This document shows positions 36,758-46,322 of a DNA stretch of 64,000 bases, one piece after another. Within the stretch, counting starts at the first letter, position 1. Each line of letters starts with the position of its first letter. A program made the position numbers and the translations under genes. The notes beneath the pieces are model-generated. The model ran no database searches. It worked only from the letters and a program-made list of their open reading frames with translations, and was not told the DNA's origin. Source of the DNA: Carboxylicivirga mesophila (GTDB lineage: Bacteria; Bacteroidota; Bacteroidia; Bacteroidales; Marinilabiliaceae); assembly GCF_018271975.1 (NCBI RefSeq), contig NZ_JAGUCN010000016.1:1-64000 (forward strand), given 5' to 3'.

Positions 36758-37771
36758 ATGAGTTTCGACATCAGGGGAAATGGAGATACCGAGAGAGAAC
36801 TGGAAAAGGCATTAAGGCCACTTTCTTTCTCCGATTTCAAGGGGCAGGATAAGATTGTCGAAAACCTTGAGATATTTGTGCAGGCTGCCAAAATGAGGGG
36901 CGATGCACTCGATCACGTTTTGTTACACGGACCTCCGGGTTTAGGTAAAACAACTTTATCAAATATTATTGCGCATCAGCTAGGTGTTGGTTTTAAACTA
37001 ACCAGCGGACCTGTGCTTGATAAACCTGGTGATTTAGCAGGAATTCTAACCAGCTTGGAAGAGAATGATGTCCTCTTTATTGATGAAATTCATCGTTTGA
37101 GTCCTGTAGTTGAAGAGTATTTGTACAGTGCCATGGAAGATTTCCGCATAGATATTGTCATTGATAAAGGACCTGGAGCTCGCAGTATACAAATCGATCT
37201 TAATCCGTTTACACTGATTGGTGCCACTACACGTAGTGGATTATTAACCGCACCACTGCGTGCGCGTTTCGGTATTAATAGCCACCTCGAATATTACAAC
37301 GCAGAAACAATTGCGCACATTATTGAACGCTCAGCCGATATTCTGGAAGTAAGAATACACGAAAACGCCGCTGATGAAATTGCGAGACGCAGCCGTGGAA
37401 CTCCACGTATTGCTAATGCGCTGCTGCGTCGTGTTAGGGATTTCGCACAGGTGAAGGGTAATGGCATCATCGATTTACCAATTAGTAAAATGGCTCTTAA
37501 TGCCTTAAACATTGATACACACGGCTTAGATACGATGGATCATAAAATTCTGCTGACACTGATTGATAAATTTAACGGAGGACCGGTAGGTGTGACTACC
37601 ATTGCTACTGCTGTTGGTGATGATGCCGGTACCATCGAAGAAGTATATGAGCCATTTTTAATCATGGAAGGATTCATTAAACGTACGCCTAGGGGACGTA
37701 TGGCCACAGCTCATGCCTATGAACATTTAGGTCGTGAAACTAATTTAAATCAAGGAACATTATTCTCTTAA
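36758..37771 (+). CDS. ruvB: Holliday junction branch migration ATPase RuvB
   Basis: A 337-residue AAA+ motor that drives branch migration with RuvA. Walker A is [11 protein letters not shown] (about residues 57-67), Walker [11 protein letters not shown], sensor 1 [10 protein letters not shown], arginine-finger region APLRARFG, and the C-terminal winged helix ends [14 protein letters not shown]. Length is standard. Encoded six bases after the response regulator and four bases before the flippase. Confidence 0.97.
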   Translation: MSFDIRGNGDTERELEKALRPLSFSDFKGQDKIVENLEIFVQAAKMRGDALDHVLLHGPPGLGKTTLSNIIAHQLGVGFKLTSGPVLDKPGDLAGILTSLEENDVLFIDEIHRLSPVVEEYLYSAMEDFRIDIVIDKGPGARSIQIDLNPFTLIGATTRSGLLTAPLRARFGINSHLEYYNAETIAHIIERSADILEVRIHENAADEIARRSRGTPRIANALLRRVRDFAQVKGNGIIDLPISKMALNALNIDTHGLDTMDHKILLTLIDKFNGGPVGVTTIATAVGDDAGTIEEVYEPFLIMEGFIKRTPRGRMATAHAYEHLGRETNLNQGTLFS

Positions 37772-37775
37772 AGGT

Positions 37776-39236
37776 GTGAGTAAACTTAAAAAGCTAGCAG
37801 GTGATACAATTATTTACGGAGTAAGCACCATTCTTGGTCGTCTGCTCAACTGGCTGTTAATGCCACTCTTTATTCGTATCATGGATAAAGCTGAAGTGGG
37901 AGGCGTGTTTAATATCTACAGCTATATTGCGGTTGTGTTGGTGATTCTTACTTTCGGGTTTGAAACAGGCTATTTTCGTTTTGCTAATAAGGAAAACAGG
38001 AATGGATTACTAAAAAGCCTGGGACTGCTGATTCTAGTTTGTTCCGTTTTATTTTGTGTTGGTGTTTATTTGTTTCAAGGTTGTTTAGAAGTATATCTTG
38101 GCAATGAATACCTCAAAGCTGAATACTTTGTGATTGGCGCATTAATTGTAGCCCTGGATGCGATTACGAGTATTCCTTTTGCTGATTTGCGTATTAACAA
38201 CCATACAGTTCGTTTTGCATTGCTGAAGTTCTTATCGGTAATTTTAAACATCCTATTTGTTACCTTTTTCCTCGTTTTATGCCCTTATCTGCTTAAACAG
38301 GGATACGAGTTCATTGAATCTATTTATAATCCATATAACAAGCTCTATTACGTTTTTGTATCTAATCTGCTTAGTTCCGGAATTATTGCCTTATTCCTTG
38401 TACCTAAAATTTTCCTGGCAAAAGCCAGATTCAGCTGGCAGTTGATTAAACCTGTGATTAAGTATTCCTATCCGATAATGATTGTAGGCTTATTCGGCAT
38501 GTTAATACAACAGATTGATAAGATTTTAATGCCTCATTTAATTGAAGATAATGCCATGGAAGCATTAGCTATCTATGGCGCCAATTTTAAGATTGGTATT
38601 CTCATGGCTATTTTCATACAATCTTATCGTTTAGCGTTTGAACCTTTCTTTTTTAAAGAAGGTAAACAAAATGCTTCTAAAGAACTCTATGCCCGCGTAC
38701 TGAAATATTTTGTCATTTTTGGCGCAATTATTTATGTTGGAGTTCTTGTTTTCATAGATGTTGTAAATGTCCTTTTGTTGCCCGAATATTATGAAGGTAA
38801 CAGGATTATTCCTTTTATCTTGCTTGGACAATTATTCTTTGGTATTTACTATTCATTGTCGCTTTGGTATAAATTAACCGATAGAACTATTTATGGTGCA
38901 ATAATTAGTGGTTTAGGCGCTTGTTTATCTATTGTTGGTAATATCGTTTTAGTGCCTTATATGGGGTATATAGGTGCAGCAGTTACTTTGTTTATCTGTT
39001 TTCTGTTAATGTCAGTTATTTCATATGGCCTGGGCCAGAAATACTACCCCATTAACTACCCGATTGGGCGAATTGTTTTGCACATAATCATCGCCATTGT
39101 TGTTGTCCAATTAAGCCTTTTGTATAGCTCAGAAAACCTGATATTTCATTTCGCCTTCAAAGGCACTATATTTGTAAGCTATTTTGTTTTTCTTTATATC
39201 ATTGAAAGAAAGGAATTAATAAAGATTTTATCATGA
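37776..39236 (+). CDS. MATE/Wzx-like polysaccharide flippase
   Basis: A 486-residue membrane protein with 12-14 predicted helices and the fold of the oligosaccharide-exporter branch of the MOP superfamily. The start GTG at 37776 gives [29 protein letters not shown], a typical first-helix motif, and [20 protein letters not shown] follows. Such proteins flip lipid-linked sugars; in Bacteroidota one copy is commonly next to dut and the TPR/DUF4292/EnvC set as here. The exact substrate is unknown. The stop overlaps the dut start by four bases. Confidence 0.85.
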   Translation: MSKLKKLAGDTIIYGVSTILGRLLNWLLMPLFIRIMDKAEVGGVFNIYSYIAVVLVILTFGFETGYFRFANKENRNGLLKSLGLLILVCSVLFCVGVYLFQGCLEVYLGNEYLKAEYFVIGALIVALDAITSIPFADLRINNHTVRFALLKFLSVILNILFVTFFLVLCPYLLKQGYEFIESIYNPYNKLYYVFVSNLLSSGIIALFLVPKIFLAKARFSWQLIKPVIKYSYPIMIVGLFGMLIQQIDKILMPHLIEDNAMEALAIYGANFKIGILMAIFIQSYRLAFEPFFFKEGKQNASKELYARVLKYFVIFGAIIYVGVLVFIDVVNVLLLPEYYEGNRIIPFILLGQLFFGIYYSLSLWYKLTDRTIYGAIISGLGACLSIVGNIVLVPYMGYIGAAVTLFICFLLMSVISYGLGQKYYPINYPIGRIVLHIIIAIVVVQLSLLYSSENLIFHFAFKGTIFVSYFVFLYIIERKELIKILS

Positions 39237-39670
39237 CAAACGTTCAAATCATTAATAAAAGTAAACACGAATTACCCGGTTATAGTACTGAACACTCTGC
39301 AGGTATGGATTTAAGGGCCAATATTGATGGGGCTATCATTCTGAAGCCACTCCAGCGTGTGTTAATCCCTACCGGCCTATTCATTCAATTACCTGTAGGG
39401 CATGAAGCTCAAATTCGTCCTCGCAGCGGACTGGCTGCTAAATTTGGCGTAACAGTACTAAATACGCCAGGTACAATAGATGCTGATTATCGTGGTGAAA
39501 TAAAAGTAATTCTGGTTAATCTTTCCAATGATGATTTCGTTATCAACGATGGTGAGCGTATTTGCCAGATGGTAATAGCTCAGTATACCAAGGCTACCCT
39601 GCTTGAAGTTGAAATTTTAGAAGATTCAGTTCGTGGTAGTGGTGGTTTTGGTCATACAGGAACTAATTAA
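39233..39670 (+). CDS. dut: dUTP diphosphatase
   Basis: A 145-residue trimeric dUTPase hydrolysing dUTP to dUMP, keeping uracil out of DNA. All five motifs are seen: [31 protein letters not shown] (about 78-90), GERICQMVI and the glycine-rich tail [10 protein letters not shown]. Length and spacing are normal. Overlaps the flippase gene by four bases. Confidence 0.97.
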   Translation: MTNVQIINKSKHELPGYSTEHSAGMDLRANIDGAIILKPLQRVLIPTGLFIQLPVGHEAQIRPRSGLAAKFGVTVLNTPGTIDADYRGEIKVILVNLSNDDFVINDGERICQMVIAQYTKATLLEVEILEDSVRGSGGFGHTGTN

Positions 39671-39699
39671 CAGAACTTTGTAAATATCAAAAACATATA

Positions 39700-41445
39700 A
39701 TGAAGTTAAAATATTTAGGTATATCTCTGGCAATTATTGTTTTGTGCAGTTGTAGTGCTCTTAAACCACAAACCGAGAGCCAGGTTACAAAGGAACAGAT
39801 CCAAAAAGTTCAGCTGACTGATGTACAAAAGCGAAAGTTTGATTATTTCTTTTACGAGGCGAGTCGTGAAAAGATGAAAGGCAACTATGAAAAGTCAGCT
39901 ATGTACCTGACCGAATGCCTTAAAATTGATGCAACCAGCAGTGCTGCCATGTACGAATTAGCTAATTTGCTGGTAGCTGGCAATGAAGCTGTAAAAGCAC
40001 AAGGCTTATTAGAACGTGCAATTTCGATTGAGCCTAATAATATCTGGTATAAATTAATGCTTGCCGAATTATATCAGGGTAATAAGATGGGATTTCAAGC
40101 CATTAAGTTATACGAACAGATTGTTGCTGATTATCCTGATAATGATGAGTACCTCTATGGTTTGGCTCAGTTATATCAACGTAACGGTGACGAAGAAAAA
40201 GCAATCTCTGCCTATAATAAGCTTGAAAAAAGAATTGGATTAAATGAAGTTATCATACTTGAAAAAGAAAAGATCCTACTTAATATTGGGAAGAATAAGT
40301 CGGCACTGGAAGAGTTAAATAAGTTGACTGCAAAGTACCCTGAAGAGGCACGTTACTATGGATTTATTGGTGATTATTACCTGTATCTGGGCGATAATGA
40401 TAATGCTAAATCTTACTACAATAAAGTACTTGAAAAAGATCCAAAGAATGTGATGGCCTACTTCAGTCTTGGTAATATTGCACTGCAAGCTAATGATACT
40501 ACAGGCTTTACATCATACTATAAGAAAGGTTTAGCTGTTAAATCTACTCCTTTCGAAGTGAAGTTTCAACGTATTTTGCCATTCTTAATGGATAGTAAGA
40601 ACATTGATAAGTATGACAAATATCTTACCGAATTTATGGATGTTATCATTGAAGCGCATCCATACGAAGCTATGGCATATGTTTATAAGGGTAATTATTA
40701 CCGCAGTATTAGTAAAACCGACTTAGCTTTAGATGCCTATAAGACTGCAATTACCATAGAACCCTCAAACGAGCTTATATGGCAGGATTACCTGCTATTG
40801 ATGATTGATAATCCTGATTATTCAAAAATTTATGGCAATGCAAAACTCGCCATAACACATTTCCCTGAAAACGCATTTTTCTATCTATTAGCTGGTAGTT
40901 CTGCCGGACAATTAAAAGATAATGATGAAGCTTTACGTTTGCTTAATTTAGGCCTTAAGCATGTAATCGATAATAAGCCTCTTGAAGCTCAATTACATGC
41001 TAATATAGGTGATATTTATTACGCCAATAAGCAAAGTGAAAAGGCTTTTGAATCCTATAAAAAGTCTCTTGAAATTGATGAATTGAATATTGTTGTTTTA
41101 AACAACTACAGCTATTATCTTTCTTTAGAGAATAAGGATTTAGATAAGGCAGAAAGAATGAGTAGCAAATGTGTTGAGTTGGAGCCAGGTAATTCAACCT
41201 ACCTAGACACTTATGCCTGGGTGTTGTTTAAACGTGAAAGATACTTTGAAGCTAAGTATATTATTGAAAGGGCTTTGGATAATGGGGGCAATGAAAGCAG
41301 TGTTATTGTCGAACATTATGGCGATATTTTATATAAGAACGGTGATATCGAAGGCGCTGTGGAGCAATGGAATAAAGCTGTAGAAATGGGAACTGAAAGT
41401 GAAACTATCCTTGAGAAGATCAAGCAACAAAAGTATTTAGAATAG
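39700..41445 (+). CDS. Tetratricopeptide-repeat lipoprotein
   Basis: A 581-residue protein with SPII signal (lipobox LCSC, residues 15-18) followed by a solenoid of TPR-like helical hairpins from about residue 40 to the C-terminus. Examples are YEKSAMYLTECLKIDATSSA, GDNDNAKSYYNKVLEKDPKN and QSEKAFESYKKSLEIDELN. It is likely an envelope-associated scaffold; no enzyme domain is present. Its gene is coupled to the DUF4292 gene (one-base overlap) and lies just after dut in the conserved flippase-dut-TPR-DUF4292-EnvC order. Confidence 0.85.
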   Translation: MKLKYLGISLAIIVLCSCSALKPQTESQVTKEQIQKVQLTDVQKRKFDYFFYEASREKMKGNYEKSAMYLTECLKIDATSSAAMYELANLLVAGNEAVKAQGLLERAISIEPNNIWYKLMLAELYQGNKMGFQAIKLYEQIVADYPDNDEYLYGLAQLYQRNGDEEKAISAYNKLEKRIGLNEVIILEKEKILLNIGKNKSALEELNKLTAKYPEEARYYGFIGDYYLYLGDNDNAKSYYNKVLEKDPKNVMAYFSLGNIALQANDTTGFTSYYKKGLAVKSTPFEVKFQRILPFLMDSKNIDKYDKYLTEFMDVIIEAHPYEAMAYVYKGNYYRSISKTDLALDAYKTAITIEPSNELIWQDYLLLMIDNPDYSKIYGNAKLAITHFPENAFFYLLAGSSAGQLKDNDEALRLLNLGLKHVIDNKPLEAQLHANIGDIYYANKQSEKAFESYKKSLEIDELNIVVLNNYSYYLSLENKDLDKAERMSSKCVELEPGNSTYLDTYAWVLFKRERYFEAKYIIERALDNGGNESSVIVEHYGDILYKNGDIEGAVEQWNKAVEMGTESETILEKIKQQKYLE

Positions 41446-42296
41446 TGCTGAAACTTAAATATTCACTAGTTATTGTATGTGTTATACAGCTTGTTGGTTG
41501 TAAAAGCACCAGAGAATTCTATACTAAGGATGGTTCTTTAAAAAATATTTCTGATGCAAAATTAATCACTTCTGTAGAAGATCAATATATTGAATATAAC
41601 TCACTTTTTTTCAAGAAGTTTAAAGCAGAGTTATCTTATAATGATGATGCAAAATCATTTAAAGGCAATATGTTTATCTTAAAAGATACCTCAATGGTTG
41701 TTTCAATCAATCCGCTTATGGGTATCGAGTTATTCAGAGTTAAGTTAAGTCCTGATGCAGTTGAAATAATTGATCGCACAAAAAAAACGTATTCCCATGG
41801 CGATTATGAAATACTTTGGAAAAAGTTCATGATTGAGTTGGATTACTATACATTACAACAAATTGTTACAAACCGAATGTTTGTTTATCCAATTGATGAT
41901 GCTGAAAAAAGTTTAAAGCGTTACAAGCATTACTGCAGTGAAAATATGTACCAATTTCAGTCAGTCAAAGAAGGAAAGTTTTCACGTAAATATCGTAAGG
42001 AAAAGACTGAAAATATCATCTTCCATCAAATGTCTGTTTTACCCGATGTATTTAAAGTAAAAAGCGCCTATATAAGGGACTTTTCTGTAAATAGTGAAGT
42101 TACTATTACATACGATCTATTTACCAATGAAAATGGACATTTAATGCCTTCTCTTATCAATATTAGTGGCACACGTGGCACTGATAGATTTTCATTACGC
42201 ATTCAATTTGATAATTTTGAATTAGATGGTGATAATTCAATTGGTTTTAAAGTATCAGAGAAGTATAAGCAACTAGACTTTAAAAATGGTAATTAA
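41445..42296 (+). CDS. DUF4292-type lipoprotein
   Basis: A 283-residue predicted lipoprotein. The start is GTG overlapping the upstream stop; the lipobox is LVGC (residues 16-19). The remaining beta-rich domain resembles DUF4292, a LolA/LolB-like fold with an open hydrophobic barrel, which suggests lipoprotein or lipid handling at the outer membrane. There is no biochemical proof of function. Overlaps the EnvC-like gene by 11 bases, placing both on one transcript. Confidence 0.8.
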   Translation: MLKLKYSLVIVCVIQLVGCKSTREFYTKDGSLKNISDAKLITSVEDQYIEYNSLFFKKFKAELSYNDDAKSFKGNMFILKDTSMVVSINPLMGIELFRVKLSPDAVEIIDRTKKTYSHGDYEILWKKFMIELDYYTLQQIVTNRMFVYPIDDAEKSLKRYKHYCSENMYQFQSVKEGKFSRKYRKEKTENIIFHQMSVLPDVFKVKSAYIRDFSVNSEVTITYDLFTNENGHLMPSLINISGTRGTDRFSLRIQFDNFELDGDNSIGFKVSEKYKQLDFKNGN

Positions 42297-43434
42297 ACGG
42301 CTTTTCATACTATCAATATTTACGCTGCTATTTAGTATTACACAAGGGCAGACGATAGCCGAACTTGAATCTCAGAAGGAACGCATCAATAAGCGCATTG
42401 AAAATGCCAATAGTTTGATAAAGAAATACGCGAACCAACGTTCCAACAGCTTAAAAAATATTCGTTTACTCAATAGTCAGATTAAAGATAGAGAAGAGCT
42501 CATTCAATTATATAATGATGAAATTAGTTTACTTGAAAATGATATTAAGGTGCTTAATCTTGAAATTGAGGACAATCAAGAACAATTAGAGGCCTTAAAG
42601 GAGCAGTATACCAAATTAATTCGAGAGACCTACAGTAATAAAAAGCGATATAATGAATTATCTTTCTTTTTTGGTGCTGAATCATTTAATGAAGCATATC
42701 GCCGGTATATTATGCTTAAAGAGTACAATAAATTCCGGCATAACCAAGGTGTTTTAATCCAGCAAAAATCTACTCAATTAGATGAAGCGAATAATCTCCT
42801 GAATACAAAGCTTAAGGTGCAAAATAATGCCTTAAATAACATTAGATCGCAGTACGAACAATTAGTGGTTGACAAACGCAAAATTGATTCCAATATTAAA
42901 TCCCTTCAACAAAAGGAAAGTAGTCTTCGACGAAAAGTGAGGCAAGATAAGAATGCTTTAAAAAAGTTGGAGGATACCATTATCAAACTGATTGCTGAAT
43001 TAAATAAGGAAGCCGTTGAACCTTCTGATTTTCATCTTGCGAAAGGTAAGTTATCATGGCCAATTAGTAATGGTGTTATTGTAAGTCAGTTTGGTGAACA
43101 TCAACACCCTGTACTTAAGTATGTTAAGGTTAAAAATAATGGAATTGATATTCAAAGTAATACTGATTCTAAAGCCAAGGTAGTTTTTGGAGGTAAAGTT
43201 AGTAGGGTAGTTCCAATACCTGGTTATAATAACGCTGTTTTAGTCAGACATGGAAGATTTTTAACCGTTTATGCCAATTTAGACAACGTTAGTGTAAAAG
43301 CTGGAGAAAACGTAACTAAAAATTCTGTAATAGGTACAATATACAGCGGAAATGGTGAAAATTCGGGTGTATTACACTTTGAAATATGGGAAGAAAGTGA
43401 GAAATTGAACCCTGAGTTTTGGCTTTTGAAATAA
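42286..43434 (+). CDS. EnvC-like activator with degenerate LytM/M23 domain
   Basis: A 382-residue exported protein: signal peptide 1-21, a long coiled coil (about 25-245, ESQKERINKRIENANSLIKK and later KRKIDSNIKSLQQKESS), then an M23/LytM fold (about 258-382). Catalytic positions are eroded: the first metal His is replaced in KNNGIDI (about 284-290) and the YAHL-type His is Asn in YANL (about 329-332). Only the LHFEIW His (about 364) and Asp of GIDI remain. Like EnvC, it probably activates amidases at the septum rather than cutting peptidoglycan itself. Confidence 0.87.
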   Translation: MVIKRLFILSIFTLLFSITQGQTIAELESQKERINKRIENANSLIKKYANQRSNSLKNIRLLNSQIKDREELIQLYNDEISLLENDIKVLNLEIEDNQEQLEALKEQYTKLIRETYSNKKRYNELSFFFGAESFNEAYRRYIMLKEYNKFRHNQGVLIQQKSTQLDEANNLLNTKLKVQNNALNNIRSQYEQLVVDKRKIDSNIKSLQQKESSLRRKVRQDKNALKKLEDTIIKLIAELNKEAVEPSDFHLAKGKLSWPISNGVIVSQFGEHQHPVLKYVKVKNNGIDIQSNTDSKAKVVFGGKVSRVVPIPGYNNAVLVRHGRFLTVYANLDNVSVKAGENVTKNSVIGTIYSGNGENSGVLHFEIWEESEKLNPEFWLLK

Positions 43435-43551
43435 AAGATTTAAATTTTATAACTATCTGCAACATTCTACGTATAAACAGATTGGTTATCATTTATAAGT
43501 AATTGTTGAAGCTCATAAATGAGCTGTTTGTTGCTTTTTAAGAGATGTAAA

Positions 43552-43959
43552 ATGGAATTGATTGTGAACAAAATAGAATTCAACTCCGAAACAAAAAATA
43601 TAAATATTGTTGAAAAGTTGATTGACGATTTATCAGCCCAATATTCTCTTCATAACGATATATATGGTAAGTTGCTATTAGCCGTTGTTGAAGGAGTCAA
43701 TAATGCTATTGTACATGGCAATAAACTAGACAAAGAAAAATTAGTTGTGGTAGAGTATCTGTTGGATGATACACGTGTGGAGTTTACCATCAAAGATGAA
43801 GGAACTGGATTCGACTATACGGAAGTTCCTGATCCTACAAAACCTGAAAACCTCGAAAAAACTCATGGTAGAGGTATTTTTCTGATGCACCATTTAGCAG
43901 ATGAAATTGAGTTCGAAAATGATGGAAGTATTGTAAAAATGACTTTTAATATTGATTAA
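43552..43959 (+). CDS. RsbW-like serine/threonine anti-sigma ATPase
   Basis: About 135 residues from the ATG at 43552. The frame is open to 43519, but the upstream residues do not fit the family. It has a single GHKL ATPase fold: N box EGVNNAIVHGNK, G1 box KDEGTGFDY, G2 box THGRGIFLMHHLAD. It resembles anti-sigma/serine-kinase proteins of the RsbW/SpoIIAB type, and no anti-anti-sigma partner lies nearby. Overlaps ybeY by one base. The target is unknown. Confidence 0.85.
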   Translation: MELIVNKIEFNSETKNINIVEKLIDDLSAQYSLHNDIYGKLLLAVVEGVNNAIVHGNKLDKEKLVVVEYLLDDTRVEFTIKDEGTGFDYTEVPDPTKPENLEKTHGRGIFLMHHLADEIEFENDGSIVKMTFNID

Positions 43960-44381
43960 TGATCGCATTTCATAGTGAAGATGTTAGCTTACCAAAAGAA
44001 ATTAGTGACAAGGCAACATATTGGATTAATGAGGTAATCAATCAATACGGTTATATACTAGATAATTTAACATACATTTTCTGCTCAGACGAGCATATAC
44101 TTAAAATTAATACCGATTATTTAGATCATAACTACTATACAGATATTATAACTTTTGATTATTGCAAGGGAAAGCGTATTTCTGGCGATCTATTTATTAG
44201 TATTGATACTGTCAAGTCCAATTCCGAAATATATAACTTTAACTACACCGATGAATTGCATCGTGTAATGATTCATGGCGTTCTGCATCTTCTTGGATTT
44301 AAAGATGCCAGTGAGCAAGAGAAGTTGATTATGCGCAAACACGAAGATGATGCTTTATCATTGTTAGCAACTTTTCATTAA
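43959..44381 (+). CDS. ybeY: Endoribonuclease YbeY (16S rRNA maturation)
   Basis: A 140-residue metal-dependent RNase of ribosome maturation and quality control. The site reads MIHGVLHLLGFKD (about 104-116): two His ligands are kept, while the third position is Asp in the GxKD arrangement instead of the proteobacterial YDH. I believe this is the usual form in Bacteroidota. Start overlaps the anti-sigma-like gene by one base, so both are co-translated. Confidence 0.93.
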   Translation: MIAFHSEDVSLPKEISDKATYWINEVINQYGYILDNLTYIFCSDEHILKINTDYLDHNYYTDIITFDYCKGKRISGDLFISIDTVKSNSEIYNFNYTDELHRVMIHGVLHLLGFKDASEQEKLIMRKHEDDALSLLATFH

Positions 44382-44422
44382 TTTTGCTGTTTATCTTACA
44401 GTAAAAGAGTAACATTTATTTT

Positions 44423-46300
44423 ATGGATTTTAATTACGATGTAATTGTCGTAGGTGGGGGACATGCAGGCTGTGAAGCTGCAGCCGCTGCGGCTAATTTG
44501 GGTAGTGAGGTGCTTCTGATTACAATGGACATGGGGCGTTTTGCTCAAATGTCATGTAATCCAGCTATTGGTGGAATTGGCAAAGGGCAAATTGTTAGGG
44601 AGATTGATGCATTAGGTGGATATACCGGTATTATTACTGATAAGTCCTCTATCCAATTTCGTATGCTAAATCGATCCAAAGGACCTGCCATGTGGAGTCC
44701 GAGAGCACAATGTGATCGTATGGTCTTTTCTTCTGAATGGCGAAGTCAATTAGAGAAAATTCCAAATGTTTCATTTTGGCAAGATGCCGTGGTTGAGTTT
44801 ATAATCGAAGATAACATAATTAAGGGTGTTAGAACGGCAAATAATGTAAGGTTCTTATCTAAGGCCGTTGTTTTAACTACTGGAACCTTTTTAAATGGCC
44901 TAATGCACATTGGTTCAGTACGTTCTGAGGGTGGTAGAGTTTCTGAACCAGCTTCAAAAGGAATTTCTGAGCAATTGTTGAGCCGGGGTTTTACTGTTGG
45001 CCGTATGAAAACCGGTACGCCTGTACGAATTGATGAAAGAAGTATTAATTTTGATAAATTAGAAGAGCAAAAAGGTGATCAGGGAAATTATCGATTCAGT
45101 TATCTGCCTTCTGATGATAATGGTCTAGTAAAACGCAGTTGTTTTATTACTTATACTAATCCGGATGTTCATAAAGTGTTAGAAACTGGTTTGGATGAGT
45201 CGCCTATGTATAACGGAACTATTCAAAGCATAGGTCCGCGGTATTGTCCTAGTATAGAAACTAAGATTGTAACTTTTGCTGAAAAGGAGCGTCATCAATT
45301 GTTTTTAGAACCTGAAGGTGAAACCACCATTGAATATTATTTAAATGGGTTTAGTTCATCATTGCCGCTACAAACACAAATTGATGCTTTAAAATTAGTA
45401 CCCGGTTTAGAGAATGTAAAAGTATTTCGTCCTGGTTATGCCATTGAATACGATTTTTTCGATCCTACACAATTGCACCATACGCTTGAAACAAAAATCA
45501 TCAGTAATCTGTATTTTGCCGGGCAGGTTAATGGAACGACGGGGTATGAGGAGGCCGCAGCCCAGGGATTGATGGCTGGTATTAATGCACATCAAAAAAT
45601 TAATAACAACGATGCTTTTATATTATCGAGGGATGAAGCTTATATTGGTGTGTTGATTGATGACTTGGTTACAAAAGGCGTTGATGAACCTTATCGCATG
45701 TTTACCTCTCGCGCTGAATTCCGAATTTTGCTAAGGCAGGATGATGCTGATGCTCGTTTAACTCCAAAGAGTTTTAGTATAGGATTGGCAGAAAAAGAGC
45801 GTATCGATCATTTAAACGAAAAGCTTGCTTTGCGTGAGCAAGTGATTGACTTCTTAAAGAACTTTAGTGTTAAGGCAAATTTAGTTAATGAGTGGTTAGT
45901 TAGTAAAGGGACTACTGCATTAAAACAGGGTGTTAAGTTAATGGATTTATTAATGCGTCCGCAATTAACAATTCATGATTTAATCGAAGGCATTCGTCCA
46001 TTCCAGGAATTCGTTGATACTTTGCCTGAAGCAAGAAGGGGAGAAGTTTTAGAGTCAGCTGAAATTATACTGAAGTATTCTGGATATATAAATCGAGAAC
46101 GATTATTAGCTGATAAATTTAAACGACTCGAAAATCTGCAAATTTCAGGTAAATTTGATTATGCTTCTATTAACTCGCTTTCGACTGAGGCACGACAAAA
46201 ATTAGAAAAGCTACAGCCTTCTACAATAGGGCAGGCGAGTCGTATTTCTGGTGTTTCACCAAGTGATATAAATGTTCTCCTAGTATTAATGGGCCGCTAG
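44423..46300 (+). CDS. mnmG: tRNA uridine-5-carboxymethylaminomethyl modification enzyme MnmG
   Basis: A 625-residue FAD enzyme that with MnmE modifies wobble U34 of several tRNAs. The dinucleotide fold VVGGGHAGCEAAAAA sits at the N-terminus. The family signatures CNPAIGGIGKGQIVREIDALGG and PVRIDERSINFDKLEEQ, the FAD motif GQVNGTTGYEEAAAQGLMAG, and a helical C-terminal tRNA-binding domain follow. Length is normal. Immediately after its stop lies a consensus parS, then ade. Confidence 0.97.
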   Translation: MDFNYDVIVVGGGHAGCEAAAAAANLGSEVLLITMDMGRFAQMSCNPAIGGIGKGQIVREIDALGGYTGIITDKSSIQFRMLNRSKGPAMWSPRAQCDRMVFSSEWRSQLEKIPNVSFWQDAVVEFIIEDNIIKGVRTANNVRFLSKAVVLTTGTFLNGLMHIGSVRSEGGRVSEPASKGISEQLLSRGFTVGRMKTGTPVRIDERSINFDKLEEQKGDQGNYRFSYLPSDDNGLVKRSCFITYTNPDVHKVLETGLDESPMYNGTIQSIGPRYCPSIETKIVTFAEKERHQLFLEPEGETTIEYYLNGFSSSLPLQTQIDALKLVPGLENVKVFRPGYAIEYDFFDPTQLHHTLETKIISNLYFAGQVNGTTGYEEAAAQGLMAGINAHQKINNNDAFILSRDEAYIGVLIDDLVTKGVDEPYRMFTSRAEFRILLRQDDADARLTPKSFSIGLAEKERIDHLNEKLALREQVIDFLKNFSVKANLVNEWLVSKGTTALKQGVKLMDLLMRPQLTIHDLIEGIRPFQEFVDTLPEARRGEVLESAEIILKYSGYINRERLLADKFKRLENLQISGKFDYASINSLSTEARQKLEKLQPSTIGQASRISGVSPSDINVLLVLMGR

Positions 46301-46316
46301 TGTTCCACGTGAAACA
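46301..46316. other. parS site between mnmG and ade
   Basis: TGTTCCACGTGAAACA, equal to the canonical Bacillus-type parS sequence, placed in the 22-base gap between the mnmG stop codon and the ade start codon. Positioned about 14 kb from the other consensus site at 32074. Confidence 0.88.
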
Positions 46317-46322
46317 AATTGT

